64,000 nucleotides of DNA, taken from the NCBI GenBank assembly GCA_037039925.1, contig JAXRKP010000203.1, forward strand, positions 38,501 to 102,500, written 5' to 3'. The position numbers were made by a program, and so were the translations under genes. Source of the DNA: Doris montereyensis (taxonomy: Eukaryota; Mollusca; Gastropoda; Nudibranchia; Dorididae). This document shows, piece by piece, positions 1 through 12,400 of this stretch. The stretch's first letter is position 1, and each line of letters starts with the position of its first letter. Below the pieces are notes generated by a model, which was not told the origin of the DNA, did no database searches, and was given only the letters and a program-made list of their open reading frames with translations.

Positions 1-654
1 CTGGTATTCTATCTGTATCTTCTTTTTAATGAGCAGAAGGTGAAAGTTTGAGTTCCTGCTGAGCCGTCTGCCCCGTTTGTTTACATTTATTGGCCAGGAT
101 GATTGATTTTTGGGTTTGTTATACTAAAATTCTTACAGAGGTTTTATTTATAAAGATAAGAGGCTCAGATTTATGGAAGTTATGTGTGATTGGTTAAAAT
201 ACTGGCAAAGTTTTAGTGTTAAATCGCCAGTGGTGAGGAGAATCTGAGCTGGTAAACTTCAACTGCACTGCCAGAAAGTGTGTTGTTTTTTCTATCAAAC
301 TCATTCCCATTTTCTATGTTGCTACCAATTTTTATTTCTGAGAATAAAATCTGTTTGATATTGGTATAAAAGATAATGAAGATTGTAGTAAAAACTTAGT
401 TAACTGGGTGCCACAGACTGAAACAATGATCGGTATATAGTATAGGCCTAGTAGACCTGCTCTAGATCTAGCAGTGGTACTACACACACTGATGACCATT
501 ACAAAGAATAGCCTTCACCTGCTGTGAATGAACCCTAAAGAAGTTCAGAACGAGATTAAGCCATCACACAATGTCAAAGACAATGTCACTTCTATTTTGG
601 CATGAAAGAGTTCTTGTAGTATAGAAGTGGGTGTTGTCGGATGGATTAAAGGTT

Positions 655-757
655 GGAAAGAGCGCTCTTCGGGCAGATTAAAAGTTGGAAAGAGCGCTCT
701 TGGGCAGGTTAAAGGTTGGAAAAAGCGCTCTTGGGCGGATTAAACACTGAGGAGCTT
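655..757. repeat. Three tandem copies of a ~37-bp unit with an AGAGCGCTCT palindrome
   Basis: The words GGTTGGAAAGAGCGCTCTT, AGTTGGAAAGAGCGCTCTT and GGTTGGAAAAAGCGCTCTT follow one another, each joined by a short GGCAGATTAA-like linker. The core is a 10-bp perfect palindrome in the first two units and decays in the third. No function can be assigned. Confidence 0.6.
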
Positions 758-967
758 GGACGGATTGAACATGAAAGCTATTTTAATTGACTTATGACCA
801 TGGTTGCCGGCTTAATTTTATGTGAACAAGGTTTGAGTGTGTAAACTGTATTCTATTGCATGTAAACCTTAGATAGAGAGAAGAAAACAAAGCAGACAGT
901 AAGTAAACAAACAAGCCATCTCCTGGTGTTCTGTATATCTGTCATTGTGTGAGGGACTTGCTGGCGG

Positions 968-1172
968 GTTGAAAAATTGAGTAAAACCTACCCCTTGGTC
1001 CAGGTAGGTGGATCGACACCTAGTCCCACCAAAGACGTATCATAAAAAAGGAGGTCCCTGTGCGGATCGTAACACTCCGTGCATGTTAAACATCCCTTGG
1101 CAATTTGCGGGGGCAGAACCCCCAAGATCAGCTTAGTTGTGGACATGGGTAATATAAAATAAAATCAAACCC
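968..1172 (+). mobile_element. SINE family 1, body fragment without tRNA head
   Basis: This carries the family core GGTCCAGGTAGGTGGAT followed by a body and an A-rich TAAAATAAAATCAAA tail, matching the elements at 14345-14612 (same strand) and 2232-2536 and 30405-30693 (opposite strand). The tRNA-like head present in the longer copies is missing, so this is a 5'-truncated insertion. Confidence 0.6.
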
Positions 1173-1424
1173 TCATTATGTCTCATAATAAGGTCTCATT
1201 ATCTCTCACTGTCTCTGTCTGCAGTGCTGCCAATCTGCTGCTAAAAAAATGAAGCTGTGCACTTTTTTTCAAGATTGTGTTCCCTTTTTTTCTCGAGATT
1301 GTACGCTTTTGAGTTTCTTTTTTGTTTTGTTTCTCCTGTTCACATTTAAAGTTGTATCAAAGTTGTTTTCAAATTGTACATTTTTTTCAAAATTTTCCTC
1401 TTTCTGACAAGCGATCTCTCTGTG

Positions 1425-1860
1425 TCTGCTATTTTCTTTTTAAAAACAATCTGAGACGGGGGGTTGGCAGCTCTGTGTCTGAGACGGGACTATTTTCTAT
1501 TTTTTGTCTTTTTAAAAACAATTCTGAGACGGGACAGTGTAGGGCAGCTCTGTGTCTGCTATTTTCTTTGTCTTTTTAAAAATAATTCTGAGACAGGGGA
1601 CAGTGTAGGGCAGCTCTGTGTCTGCTATTTTCTTTGTCTTTTTAAAAATAATTCTGAGACAGGGGACAGTGTAGGGCAGCTCTGTGTCTGCTATTTTCTT
1701 TGTCTTTTTAAAAATAATTCTGAGACAGGGGACAGTGTAGGGCAGCTCTGTGTCTGCTATTTTCTTTGTCTTTTTTTCTGAGACGGGAAAAGCTCTGTGT
1801 CTGATTTTCTTTGTCTTTTTAAAAAGATTCTGAGACAGGGACAGTGTAGATAGATGGGGA
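1425..1860. repeat. 66-bp tandem array (about 5-6 copies)
   Basis: The unit, containing TGTGTCTGCTATTTTCTTTG, recurs with an exact 66-base period (starts at 1561, 1627 and 1693), with degenerate copies on both sides. Because 66 is a multiple of three, it keeps long frames open on both strands; these are repeat artefacts, not genes. Confidence 0.85.
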
Positions 1861-2231
1861 GTTCGGGGCAGGGGTGTTAAAACTTTCCTTCTTCTTGACA
1901 TCCCTTCCTTTTAAGTTAAGCAGCTATATTATACTCATGGGGAGATTTCTTTTCACATTAAAACGTTTTTGGACTGTCAGTACCCACCTGGAAGGGCTTA
2001 CTGCTGTTTATTTTCAGTTATTTCACTTGTTGTAATGCCACGAATGTGCATCCGTCTTCACCTAGTTCAGCCGTATTGTCTTTGTTTTTGTTTTTAATGA
2101 AGTTGCCTTGTTTTTCCTTGTAGTATGTTACAAGTTTGGCTTGCTGACTTTGCCCCAAAAATGGGCCTCAGGTTGTCAGAAATTGTTTAGGACTAGAAGT
2201 GAATTTTGGATCAAGCTACATTTTGTTGATT

Positions 2232-2536
2232 TGATTTACCTTCATTCACAACTAAGGTGATCTCTGCGGTTTTTTGGTAGGATTTCTTATTTTGCCAGGA
2301 CTGCCTTGTGAACAGCCAAGGGATCTTTATCGTCTACAGAGTGATGGATTTGCACATGGGACTTCCTTTTATCATCTGCCTCCAATGTGACTAGGTGTCT
2401 ATCCACCTACCTGGACCAGGGGGTAGATAATATTACTTGAAAGGGTAAAGAAAAAGGTTTCCTAGTCTGCAGGACTTGAACCCACAACCTTTGGGTTGAG
2501 AGGCTGACACCTTGCCTCTGGGTTATTTAGTCCCTT
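2232..2536 (-). mobile_element. SINE family 1, near full-length tRNA-derived copy
   Basis: Read on the minus strand it starts with a tRNA-like head: an A-box-like CAAGGTGTCAGCCTCTCAA and a B-box-like GTGGGTTCAAGTCCTG. The conserved core (complement of CTACCTGGACCAGG) and an A-rich 3' end at the low-coordinate side follow. The layout matches the copy at 30405-30693. It is non-autonomous and lies in a ZYG11B intron, antisense to the gene. Confidence 0.7.
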
Positions 2537-3484
2537 TAATGAAACTAATAGAGTGACATTTCAGATGTCATGGGGGGGGGTTATTAAGACAAAATCAAGA
2601 CTTGCCAAATCTTTCACACCAAAGTAAGTTCTGGACTAAGCGTTTTTAATAAGTGTATTTAGTGTGTTTTATATACAACTTTTTCATTTAGGTTTTACTG
2701 TGTTACTACAACAATTTATGGCCTGATACCTTAGAATGTGAATTTTAGAATTGTGATTCAGTAAAGCTACATTGATTCATAGCTTCACCCAAATGTTTTT
2801 CTCAATCATCAGAAAATTTTTGGAAAATCACAAAGATTGAATTTCCTTGGTTTGGCACTCACGGCAATATCTGAGTATAAGATGTTTCAACTTAACAGCC
2901 TCTGGTACAAAGCACACGGAGGATTTAAGGTACACCGCATTAAGCACCGTGTGTCAACATCTTGATTTATTTGGGAAGTTATTCTTTTGTTGTTGCTTTT
3001 TTTTGGGGGAGGGGTGGAGTGGGGTTGTTGCAGGGGCAAAGAGGGGGATGTTTGTGTGTTGTTAAAGTTGTTGGCTCTTTTTTGGGGGTGTGGGTCTTTT
3101 TAATTTACACACAAATTTACTTATATATACACATATGGGAGAAAATATTTCTTCTTTTCCCTCTCGCTACATTATTACAATTTAAAGAAGCTACTAATTG
3201 TTGAAATATCTTTTTTGTGTACATCATGTTTAGTTTTCTTTATGAAGCACTAGTTCAAAAGGGCAAAAAGGTCCCAATATCATTTTGATATTTTATTCAA
3301 ATGTTACTAAATGATAATTTTTTGTTTACATTTACTTGTTAAGTATACTATACAATACTGAGTCATTGTATTGATTTTCTGCCTGTGTAAACTATAATTG
3401 TTTTCATCCATTTCAGTTTTAAAATTAGTTGAAAGAGAACATTAATGATTACATTGATAAATCTAATCCTCCTTCAATTAACAG

Positions 3485-6400
3485 GTTTCAGGGGAGGCAA
3501 CTGAAGAACAAATAATGGAATCATTGCAACGATATCTGCCTCGAAGCCCCTACATGCAAAAAGCCCTTTTTAAGTTGTTCAACCTCTCTCAGGGTACATC
3601 TGATGCCAGAAGATATTATAAAGGTTTGCTCCTATACATTTCTCTGCATGGTATCGTTTGTGTAAAGGCAAAAACATTTGCGTACCACATGTGAGTGTTG
3701 AAAATCTCTAAACTTGCAAGTCTGCAATTCTTTAAAAAAATCACCTTTTGGTCTCTAATGCATTGTTAGGTTGTTCCTGGCCTTGCCTATACACATTGTG
3801 CAAATTAAGCCAACAGAAGTATTACTTTAAGTCACATGACCTAAACTTGCAATACAAACATCCTGTTCAGTTTGAAACGTCACTCTCCTGAAAACCTTCC
3901 TCCAGCAGACTTAGGAGTTAAGAGACTTTCACCATCAATATATGTATTCACCACCTTTTCTTTTTCCTTCTTTGTTTGGAACGGATAGCATTCACTGCTT
4001 TGCAGCTTTTTAATTTCAAAACACATGTTTATGTTTTGCATGCTTGTTGAATGACAAAAGAGGGATAAAACATTTAAAATTGAATATGTCATAAGATAAT
4101 CCAGGGTTGTAACTGATATAAGAGCATTGTTTTTAGACACAACAAGAATCTTACTCATTTGTAAGCCGTTAAAAAAACTACTCAGGGAATTTAATATTAC
4201 ACTCATAACATACACTTTGTGTTTGGGATTTTTATTTTATGTACTTGTTTGGATATTTGGGGGGGGGCTGTTCGGCATGCTGCTCCCGACTCAGTCGGGT
4301 GGACGAGCACCACCGGTCCTCATCCATCTCCCTAAATCTCTCATGTGTTGGCTCCAAGCGCCACACCCCGGAACACCGCTTCAGCTGGCGGGCTAAACCA
4401 CATGAGGGCATGATGTTGACACTGCGCCATGGGGCGACTAATCTCCTTGAAGCAGATTACCGGCCAAATCGGAAGTAGTTCCGGAGAACCTCAACGGCCA
4501 AGTATCGTGGTCAGGGCGAGCCTCCAAGTCAGAGGATATCATTCGTGGCCAGGTCTGGAGAAGGATGGGCTCCGCCAGGCGTCACAGCCCAAGATACACT
4601 ACAAGATGACTAAAAGCAGAACAAATTCCATACTGGCTCGGTCGTCGCCCGGGTTAACAAGGGCCGCCACTACACTTCAGCAATAGGGTGGAAGTGGAAA
4701 ATATGCGACTGGTGCCACTAAAGATAGATATGTGCTAGGCGCAACAACATAACCATTGGTACGTGGAACGTCAAGACGCTAAATACTCCTGGTAAAGTAG
4801 AAGAACTAACACATGCGTTGAGAAAATATAACTGGAACATCATTGGATTATGTGAGATGAGATGGAAGAGTATAGGAGAAACATCAACCCATGAAAGCCA
4901 CAAGCTTTACTACGGTGGTAGGGATGACAGACACGAAGAAGGTGTCATTTTTCTCGTGCTCAAAGACACAGCAGGTGCAGTGATGGGATGCCGGCCAGTT
5001 TCCAGCAGGCTCATCACAATTCGTCTCTGGGCATCACCCTTCAACATCACAATAGTGCAAGCATACTCGCCAACCACTACACACTCTGATGAAGAAGTTG
5101 AAGATTTCTATAATCAAGTGCAAGAAGTCATCGATGAAACACCGAAAAAGGACATTCTTGTAGTACAAGGGGACTGGAATGCCAAGATCGGAGTAGATGC
5201 ACAGAAAGACTGGAAAGACACATGCAGACGCTATTGTTACACAGAAACTTAGAGAAAGGATTAAGCCTGCTAGAATTCACCACATTCAATGACTTGAAAG
5301 TGACCAACACATTCGGCCATCATAAGGCATCTAGACGGTGGACCTGGCACAGCCCAAACGGCACCCACCACCAGATAGACTACATCCTGGTGAGAAGACG
5401 TTTCCATACATCAGCCAACACTGCCAGGACACGCAGCTTCCCGGGAGCGGATATCAACAACGACCACGAACTTGTCATGATGACCTTCCACTTAGATCTC
5501 AAGAAGATGAAGAAGCAGGGCCACACTAGAATAAATTTGACCTGGAGAAATTGCAAGACCCAAAAGGGGCACAAATTTTTAAGGCTAAGATTGAGGCAAA
5601 TTCACACCACTCCTATTACTCGACGCAGACGGCAGTGATATAGACACCTGATTGACACTTTCAACACTGCAGTGACCAAGACGGCCAATGAAGTTCTCGG
5701 CAAGAAGCGGCCCATCAAGAAGCCTTGGGTCACATATGACTTGCTGAAACTATGTGACAAAAGGAGTGAACGAAAGAAGTCAAAGTGTGACAGTGAAGAT
5801 GGAGCAAAACATTACAGACAAACAGACAAGATGGTGAAGAATGGCATGCAGGACGCAAAAAGAGGAATGGATCCGGCTCAATGCAACGATATTGAATGTG
5901 TAACCTCAATTTAAACAACACCCGGAAAGCGTATCAAATAGTCAAACACCTTTCGAGCAGCAAACATGGACGGCCCAATGCCGTTCTCGACAAAAAGGGA
6001 AGTGCTTGGCCAAGAGCAAAGATATCATACACAGGTGGACAGAGTATTGCTCAGACCTCTTCTCTCACCGCGCAGTAGACGACACAGAAAAGCTCAACAC
6101 TCGTCCGACAACAGACACAGAGAATTTCCCCATCCTTCGAGAAGAAGTGGAGGAAGCAGTCAAATCTATGAAGAAAGGAAAAGCTGCAGGCATAGACAAT
6201 ATCCCAGGAGAACTTGTCCAAGCAGGGGGTGAGGCCTGATAGACGCTTTAAGTGTAATCTGCCAGAAGATCTGGGAGTCAGGAAGATGGCCGACTCAGTG
6301 GACCCAGTCTTTAGTAATCACCCTTCCAAAGAAAGGCAACCTACTACAACAGTGCAACAACTATCGCACAATCAGTCTCATTTGCAATCCTAGCAAAGTT

Positions 6401-9400
6401 ATGCTCAGGATCATACTGAACAAACTGAAGCCGCAGGCCGAGGCAATCATAAGTGAGGAGCAAGCAGGATTTAGAGCAGGGCGCAGTACAACTGAGCAGA
6501 TATTTAACCTCAGAATTCTGTGTGAACGATACCTTCAACACCAACAAGAGCTCTACCGCGTATTCATAGACTTCAAGAAAGCTTTCGATAGAGTGTGGCA
6601 TGCTGCACTCTGGGTGACAATGAACCACTACAACATCAGCGCCAACATTATCCGTGTCATACAGAACCTCTATAACAAGGCCAGCAGTGCAGTATATCTA
6701 AACGGGGAGGTTGGAGACTGGTTCAGAACCACTGTTGGGGTGAGACAAGGGTGCTTGCTCTCTCCGACCCTTTTCAATGTCTTCCTCGAAAAATTATGAC
6801 AGACGCACTCGACGGCCACCAAGGAACAGTGAGCATTGGTGGAAGAACAATCACAAACCTGCGCTTCGCAGATGATATTGACAACTCGCAGGCACAGAGC
6901 AAGAACTGAATAATCTGGTCAGAAGACTAGATACATCTTCCGCAGTATACGGCATGGAAATCAGTGCAAGCAAGACAAAACTGATGACCAACGGTGACAC
7001 TGGAATCCATACTGACATCATTGCCAACGGAGAGAAGCTTGAAACTGTGCACAAGTTTAAATATCTGGTAGCAATACTGTTGGACGAAGGATCAAAACCT
7101 GAAGTATTAACAAGGAGTACAAAGACAACATCCGCATTAGCCAAGATGGGAACCGTCTGGAAAGACAACAAAGTCTCCCTTAGCTCAAAGATAAAACTTA
7201 TGCGCTCCTTGTTCACTCAGTGTTTCTTTACACCTGCGAAACATAGACACTAACTGCAGATATAGAGAAGAGAATACAGGCAACAGAGATGAGGTACTTT
7301 AGAAGACTGCTCGGTATCTCTCATCAACAATGAAGAAGTCAGAGACAGAATAAGACAAACCATTGGTCCTTACGAAGACCTCCTCATAAATGTCAAAGGG
7401 CGCAAAATGAAATAGTTTGGAAACTTGGTGAGAGAAGGAGGGCTTCCAAAAAACCGTGCTTCAAGGAACTGTTAGAGGAGGCAGGAGAAGAGGCAGACAA
7501 AAGAAGAGATGGGAGGACAATATCACTGAATGGACGGGCCTGAAGCTAAGTGAGCTGATGAGACGGGCGGAGGACAGGAAGGAGTGGAGAAGACTGGCTA
7601 TTTGGTCATCGGTAACGCCCAACTGCCTCCGCCATGGGACAGATAGAGAGAGAGAATCAAGGGTTGTAACTGATTTAAGGGCATTTTTTAGACACAACAA
7701 GAATCTTACTCGTTTGTGAGTCGTTAAAAAGAAACTACTCAGGGAATTTAATATTACACTCATAACACACACTTTGTGTTTGGGATTTTTTGTTTTAAGT
7801 ACTTGTTTGGTTTTTTTTTGGATTTTTTGATAAAAAAATTTTTGGGGGGGGGGGGGTATTTAAACATTTTATTGTGCGGTTTTTTTCCAGATTTCCTGAC
7901 AAATTAAAAAATTAAGAACTGAAACTTTCTAGTGTTGATGGTAACTTTTATGGTACTGATAATTTATGTTGAGCTAATTGATACTTCCTTTCGTTCCTTC
8001 TCTATCATTTCTTCTTTCTAGACCCAGACTACTATCCTCTTCTTCCATTCTTGTTTCTCATACTCACACCTATCTCTCTATCTTTCTTTCCCTCTTTCTT
8101 CTTTTTCTCTCTCTCTCACCTTTTATTACTTACTTATTTTCATATTTTTATTTCATGCTATTTTTCTAGATCTGAACCTTCCATTCTGGCTCCTATATCT
8201 TCTTCACTTTCCCTTCTACTTCTACTCATTCTTCTTATTATCATTGTCTTTTTCTTTCTTTCTTCCTCCTTTCTGTTTTTCTTCTGACATCACGCTGTGT
8301 GATGCCTTAATTAGTGTTTAGATCTAGATTTTATATATTTCTCGTTTGTTGTCTGACGAAGGTTATACCCGAAACATCACTTGTTTCTTCCGTCTTTATT
8401 GATGGCGTTGTCACGTATTGTCGTTTTTCACATTTATGTTGAACTAGTACTAATAGCGCTTCCTTCCCTTCATTGATTTTCTAGCTTGTTCTACCTGCCA
8501 TGCGAAGTCATCCCAAAATCCTCTCAGTGCAGATGGCTGCCACAGCCTGTCTCTACAACTTGACGAGAGGAGAAGTTGGGTCAAAAATCCACCCTGTGTT
8601 GCTCTCTAAATGTGTTGATCTAACATTGACTGCCATGGAAAATTTTCCCAATCATCAGCAGGTCAGACACAGATTTTCTCTCACATTCCATGAACACCAT
8701 TTACGAATTTTACGTTTGCATTTTTTTTTTCACACTGGATTAGTTTTGAAGTTTGTTTAGTGTAAGTTTTCCATTTTCATGACAAATTATATCGTCACAT
8801 TTATATTATTTGGGGGAAATGTTAACTTATGTCTGTCTTCATCTTTAATGCTGTTTGAAACAATTTGTTTCAAACTGTACATGGCTCTTTGAAATTCTCT
8901 TTAGAATTTGACATAATGTTGCCACCATTTCGTATTCCTACTTCTTTTCTTTCAATCCTTCACATGTCTTTCACCTTGCTGTTGTTTCTAAATTCATTCT
9001 GAGATCACTGCAGTTAGTGGACGGGGAAAATTGAAATGAATCCATAAGAAAATGATGTATCATTCATTTCATTGATTTCCTTACCAATTTTACATGATAG
9101 ATCATAAAGTTCTTTTTCTTTTTCAGTTGCAAAAAAATGCATTATTGACTATTTGCAGCGACAGGATATTACAAGACGTGGTATGTTCTGTTGGGTGTAC
9201 ATTTAATTATCATTGTTGTTGTTTGGGTTGGTTTTGTCATATGAATTTAGTTATTTGAACCTTTGACACATGCCATAAGACAAAATTGGGAGAACATATT
9301 TTAAGATTTCCTCACATGGTAATATTCCTAGACAAAAAAAAAAAATGTTTTTGTTTTTTTGTATATAAATAATTTAAAGGGGAGATTTTTAACTATGAAA

Positions 9401-12400
9401 TGTGGACCTACATTGCAATAAAAATCAAAACCATGCCTGCCAGTTTGTTTTTTTTACAGGTGAGACAAGCCACTGCACTTAATTAAGGGGTTTATTTAGT
9501 GAAAAATCAGTGTCCTTGGGCAAAGCATGCACTTGTGGAGTGTGCTCTTGGGTGGCAACTACTGTATAATTGACCGTCAAATTCAGCTTAAGAAAAACAT
9601 TTTGTAAAATTTCACAAGTGGAGGATCAGGCCATTTTTGTCCCTGTGACGTAAGATTGATATTTTATATTAGTTTTAATTATTTTTTTATGTGGATTGCA
9701 GGGGGGGGGGGGGGGTGTTGCTGGAATCGTCTTACAAAGTTATGAATGTGTTTTGCCTTGTGGCTTTTACTTTTATTTTATTTGTGATTTCCAGCTTGTT
9801 CCAATTGAATTTATACTTTACTTTAGATTTATTGTCATCAAGGCACTCAGCGAAATGATTTTCTTCTTAATCAGAACTTTGACAGATTTCGATGTTCCCG
9901 CCTTGTCATGGAGTGCATGTGTCAGTTCAACGATGGTTCCATGAATCGGATGTCAGTTGCCATTTGTTCAATACTAGCCGCCAAGGTGAGTTGTATTTAT
10001 GTCCGCCACGCCAATCTACTTTTCGAATTTCAAAATTGTGTAAAGTGAGGAATTATATTTTTTGTGAATGTTAGTTTTCAATGTGTTTTCTTTATAACAT
10101 TCACAGAACGGAATTTTTTTTGCTTTTGTCAGATTTCCACGGAACAGACAACAATTCTTGGCGCCAAGGCTCGTTATATGAATAAATTATTGAAGCTTGT
10201 CAAAGAGAGGCTGATGACTAAAGATCTTGATATTACACTCCGCTTCACCCTCAGTGCTTTATGGAACCTCACAGGTATGAATAGGTTTTGTAGAAATAAG
10301 TGAGGCGAAGGGAAGGGATAGAACACTGGTTAAAAATCATTGCATTGATTGTGTGCTTGTAAATAGCAATGACGTAAATTTTGGTATCACAGCTAAGGAT
10401 GTTTGAATTTCCCTCATGTTTTACCCTTACGTTTCCATTTTTAAGTATGTATGTTAAGAAAAGGCAACTTTTACGTTGTCATACTATTTGTTGTATAAGA
10501 ATGTTCATAGTTGCCACTTACTATGTAAAAGACATGTTTAGTAAGTTGAAGCTTTTTTTGTGGCTATGAGTCATAGTTGTATTTACCTTGAAAAGTATGT
10601 ATATGATGATTAAATAGTTGGGGGGGGGGCGTCCTGAGAAGGCTAATTTTGCCCAAAATGGGACAAAACTGGTTTATCGTATTATTAGACGCAGCCATTC
10701 ATTTCCTTCACATAAATACCATAAAAGAAGCTCAGTATCGTTTTTTTTAAAATAATTATTTTTAGATATGATACGGGCTTAACTTTCAACACATCTGTTG
10801 AACTGTCAAAGTCAATAATTTTGTGTTAAGTATGCCAATTGACGTTCATTTTAATCAGCACAGTATCTATCAAAAAGATGTACATATGACAAAATTTCTT
10901 CAATACTGCCTGAGATGGTCAGGAAAAAATGTGACATATTAAGTACAGAATATGTTATGGGTTGGCATACATGTTAAGTACAGAATATGTTATGGGTTGG
11001 CATGTGCATAGTAAGAAAGCAGTTGGAACACTTTTTACGTACATAGATATGTTGTAGATGTAACCTGAACATTTCAACTTTATAAAATGACCACCATTTC
11101 TCTCAACCCTGTGAAAATTTAAAACAAGAATGGACAAGTTTGAATTTACCTTTGTTGGGGTTCAAACGATTGTAGGCTAGCATCATTGGGTAGACTAGTT
11201 CTACGTTAGGGATAAGAACTTTACTGCTAGCATCATTGGGTAGACTAGTCCGCAGGGATAAGAACTTTACCTTTGTTGGTGTTCAAACGATTGTAGGCTT
11301 AACATCAAACTAGACGTTAGGGATAAGAACTTTACCTTTGTTGGTGTTCCATTGTTGGCTGTTCAAGCGACTGATAAGAACTTTAGGCTAGCATCATTGG
11401 GTAGACTAGTCTACGTTAGGGATAAGAACTTTACCTTTGTTGGTGTTCAAACGATTGTAGGCTAGCATCATTGGGTAGACTAGTCTCGTTAGGGATAAGA
11501 ACTTTACCTTTGTTGGTGTTCAAACGATTGTAGGCTAGCATCATTGGGTAGACTAGTCTACGTTAGGGATAAGAACTTTACCTTTGTTGGTGTTCAAACG
11601 ATTGTAGGCTAGCATCATTGGGTAGACTAGTCTACGTTAGGGATAAGAACTTTACCTTTGTTGGTGTTCAAACGATTGTAGGCATCATTGGGTAGACTAG
11701 CATCTTTGTTGGTGTTCAAACGATTGTAGGCTAGCATCATTGGGTAGACTAGTTCGTTAGGATAAGAACTTTACCTTTGTTGGTGTTCAAACGATTGTAG
11801 GCTAGCATCATTGGGTAGACTAGTCTACGTTAGGGATAAGAACTTTACCTTTGTTGGTGTTCAAACGATTGTAGGCTAGCATCATTGGGTAGACTAGTCT
11901 ACGTTAGGGATAAGAACTTTACCTTTGTTGGTGTTCAAACGATTGTAGGCTAGCATCATTGGGTAGACTAGTCGTTAGGGATAAGAACTTTACCTTTGTT
12001 GGTGTTCAAACGACTGTAGGCTAGCATCTAGTCACGTTAGGGATAAGAACTTTACCTTTGTTGGTGTTCAAACGATTGTAGGCTAGCATCATTGGGTAGA
12101 CTAGTCTCGTTAGGGATAAGAACTTTACCTTTGTTGGTGTTCAAACGATTGAGGCTAGCATCATTGGGTAGACTAGTCTATGTTAGGGATAAGAACTTTA
12201 CCTTTGTTGGGGTTCAAACGATTGTAGGCTAGCATCATTGGGTAGACTAGTCTACGTTAGGGATAAGAACTTTACCTTTGTTGGTGTTCAAAGACTGTAG
12301 GCTAGCATCATTGGGTAGACTAGTCTACGTTAGGGATAAGAACTCTACCTTTGTTGGGGTTCAAACGTTAGGCTAGCAATTTCCTGCTAGCATCATTGGG

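Larger units (their letters stand above)
1..3484. other. Upstream intron DNA of the ZYG11B-like gene, no exon recognised
   Basis: No stretch here translates into the leucine-rich-repeat half expected before the first visible ZYG11B exon, and the open frames are low complexity or repeat driven. What can be identified is a three-copy palindromic repeat (655-757), a SINE fragment (968-1172), a 66-bp tandem array (1425-1860) and a near full-length SINE (2232-2536). The segment ends in an AG acceptor at 3483-3484, so it is best read as an intron whose 5' end lies before the window. Confidence 0.6.

Noticed and set aside
1464..1901. Open frames of 105 and 129 residues on opposite strands with repeated LFKNNSETGDSVG and FKKTKKIADTELP peptides
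   Set aside because: They arise from a 66-bp tandem repeat whose length is a multiple of three; both strands stay open for that reason alone.
3880..4215. 111-residue minus-strand frame with a similar relative at 7461-7772
   Set aside because: Both lie wholly or partly in the duplicated LINE flanks; the resemblance comes from the direct repeat, not from a gene family.
7978..8287. Leucine/serine/phenylalanine-rich frames
   Set aside because: Pyrimidine-rich low-complexity intron DNA with no splice or homology support.
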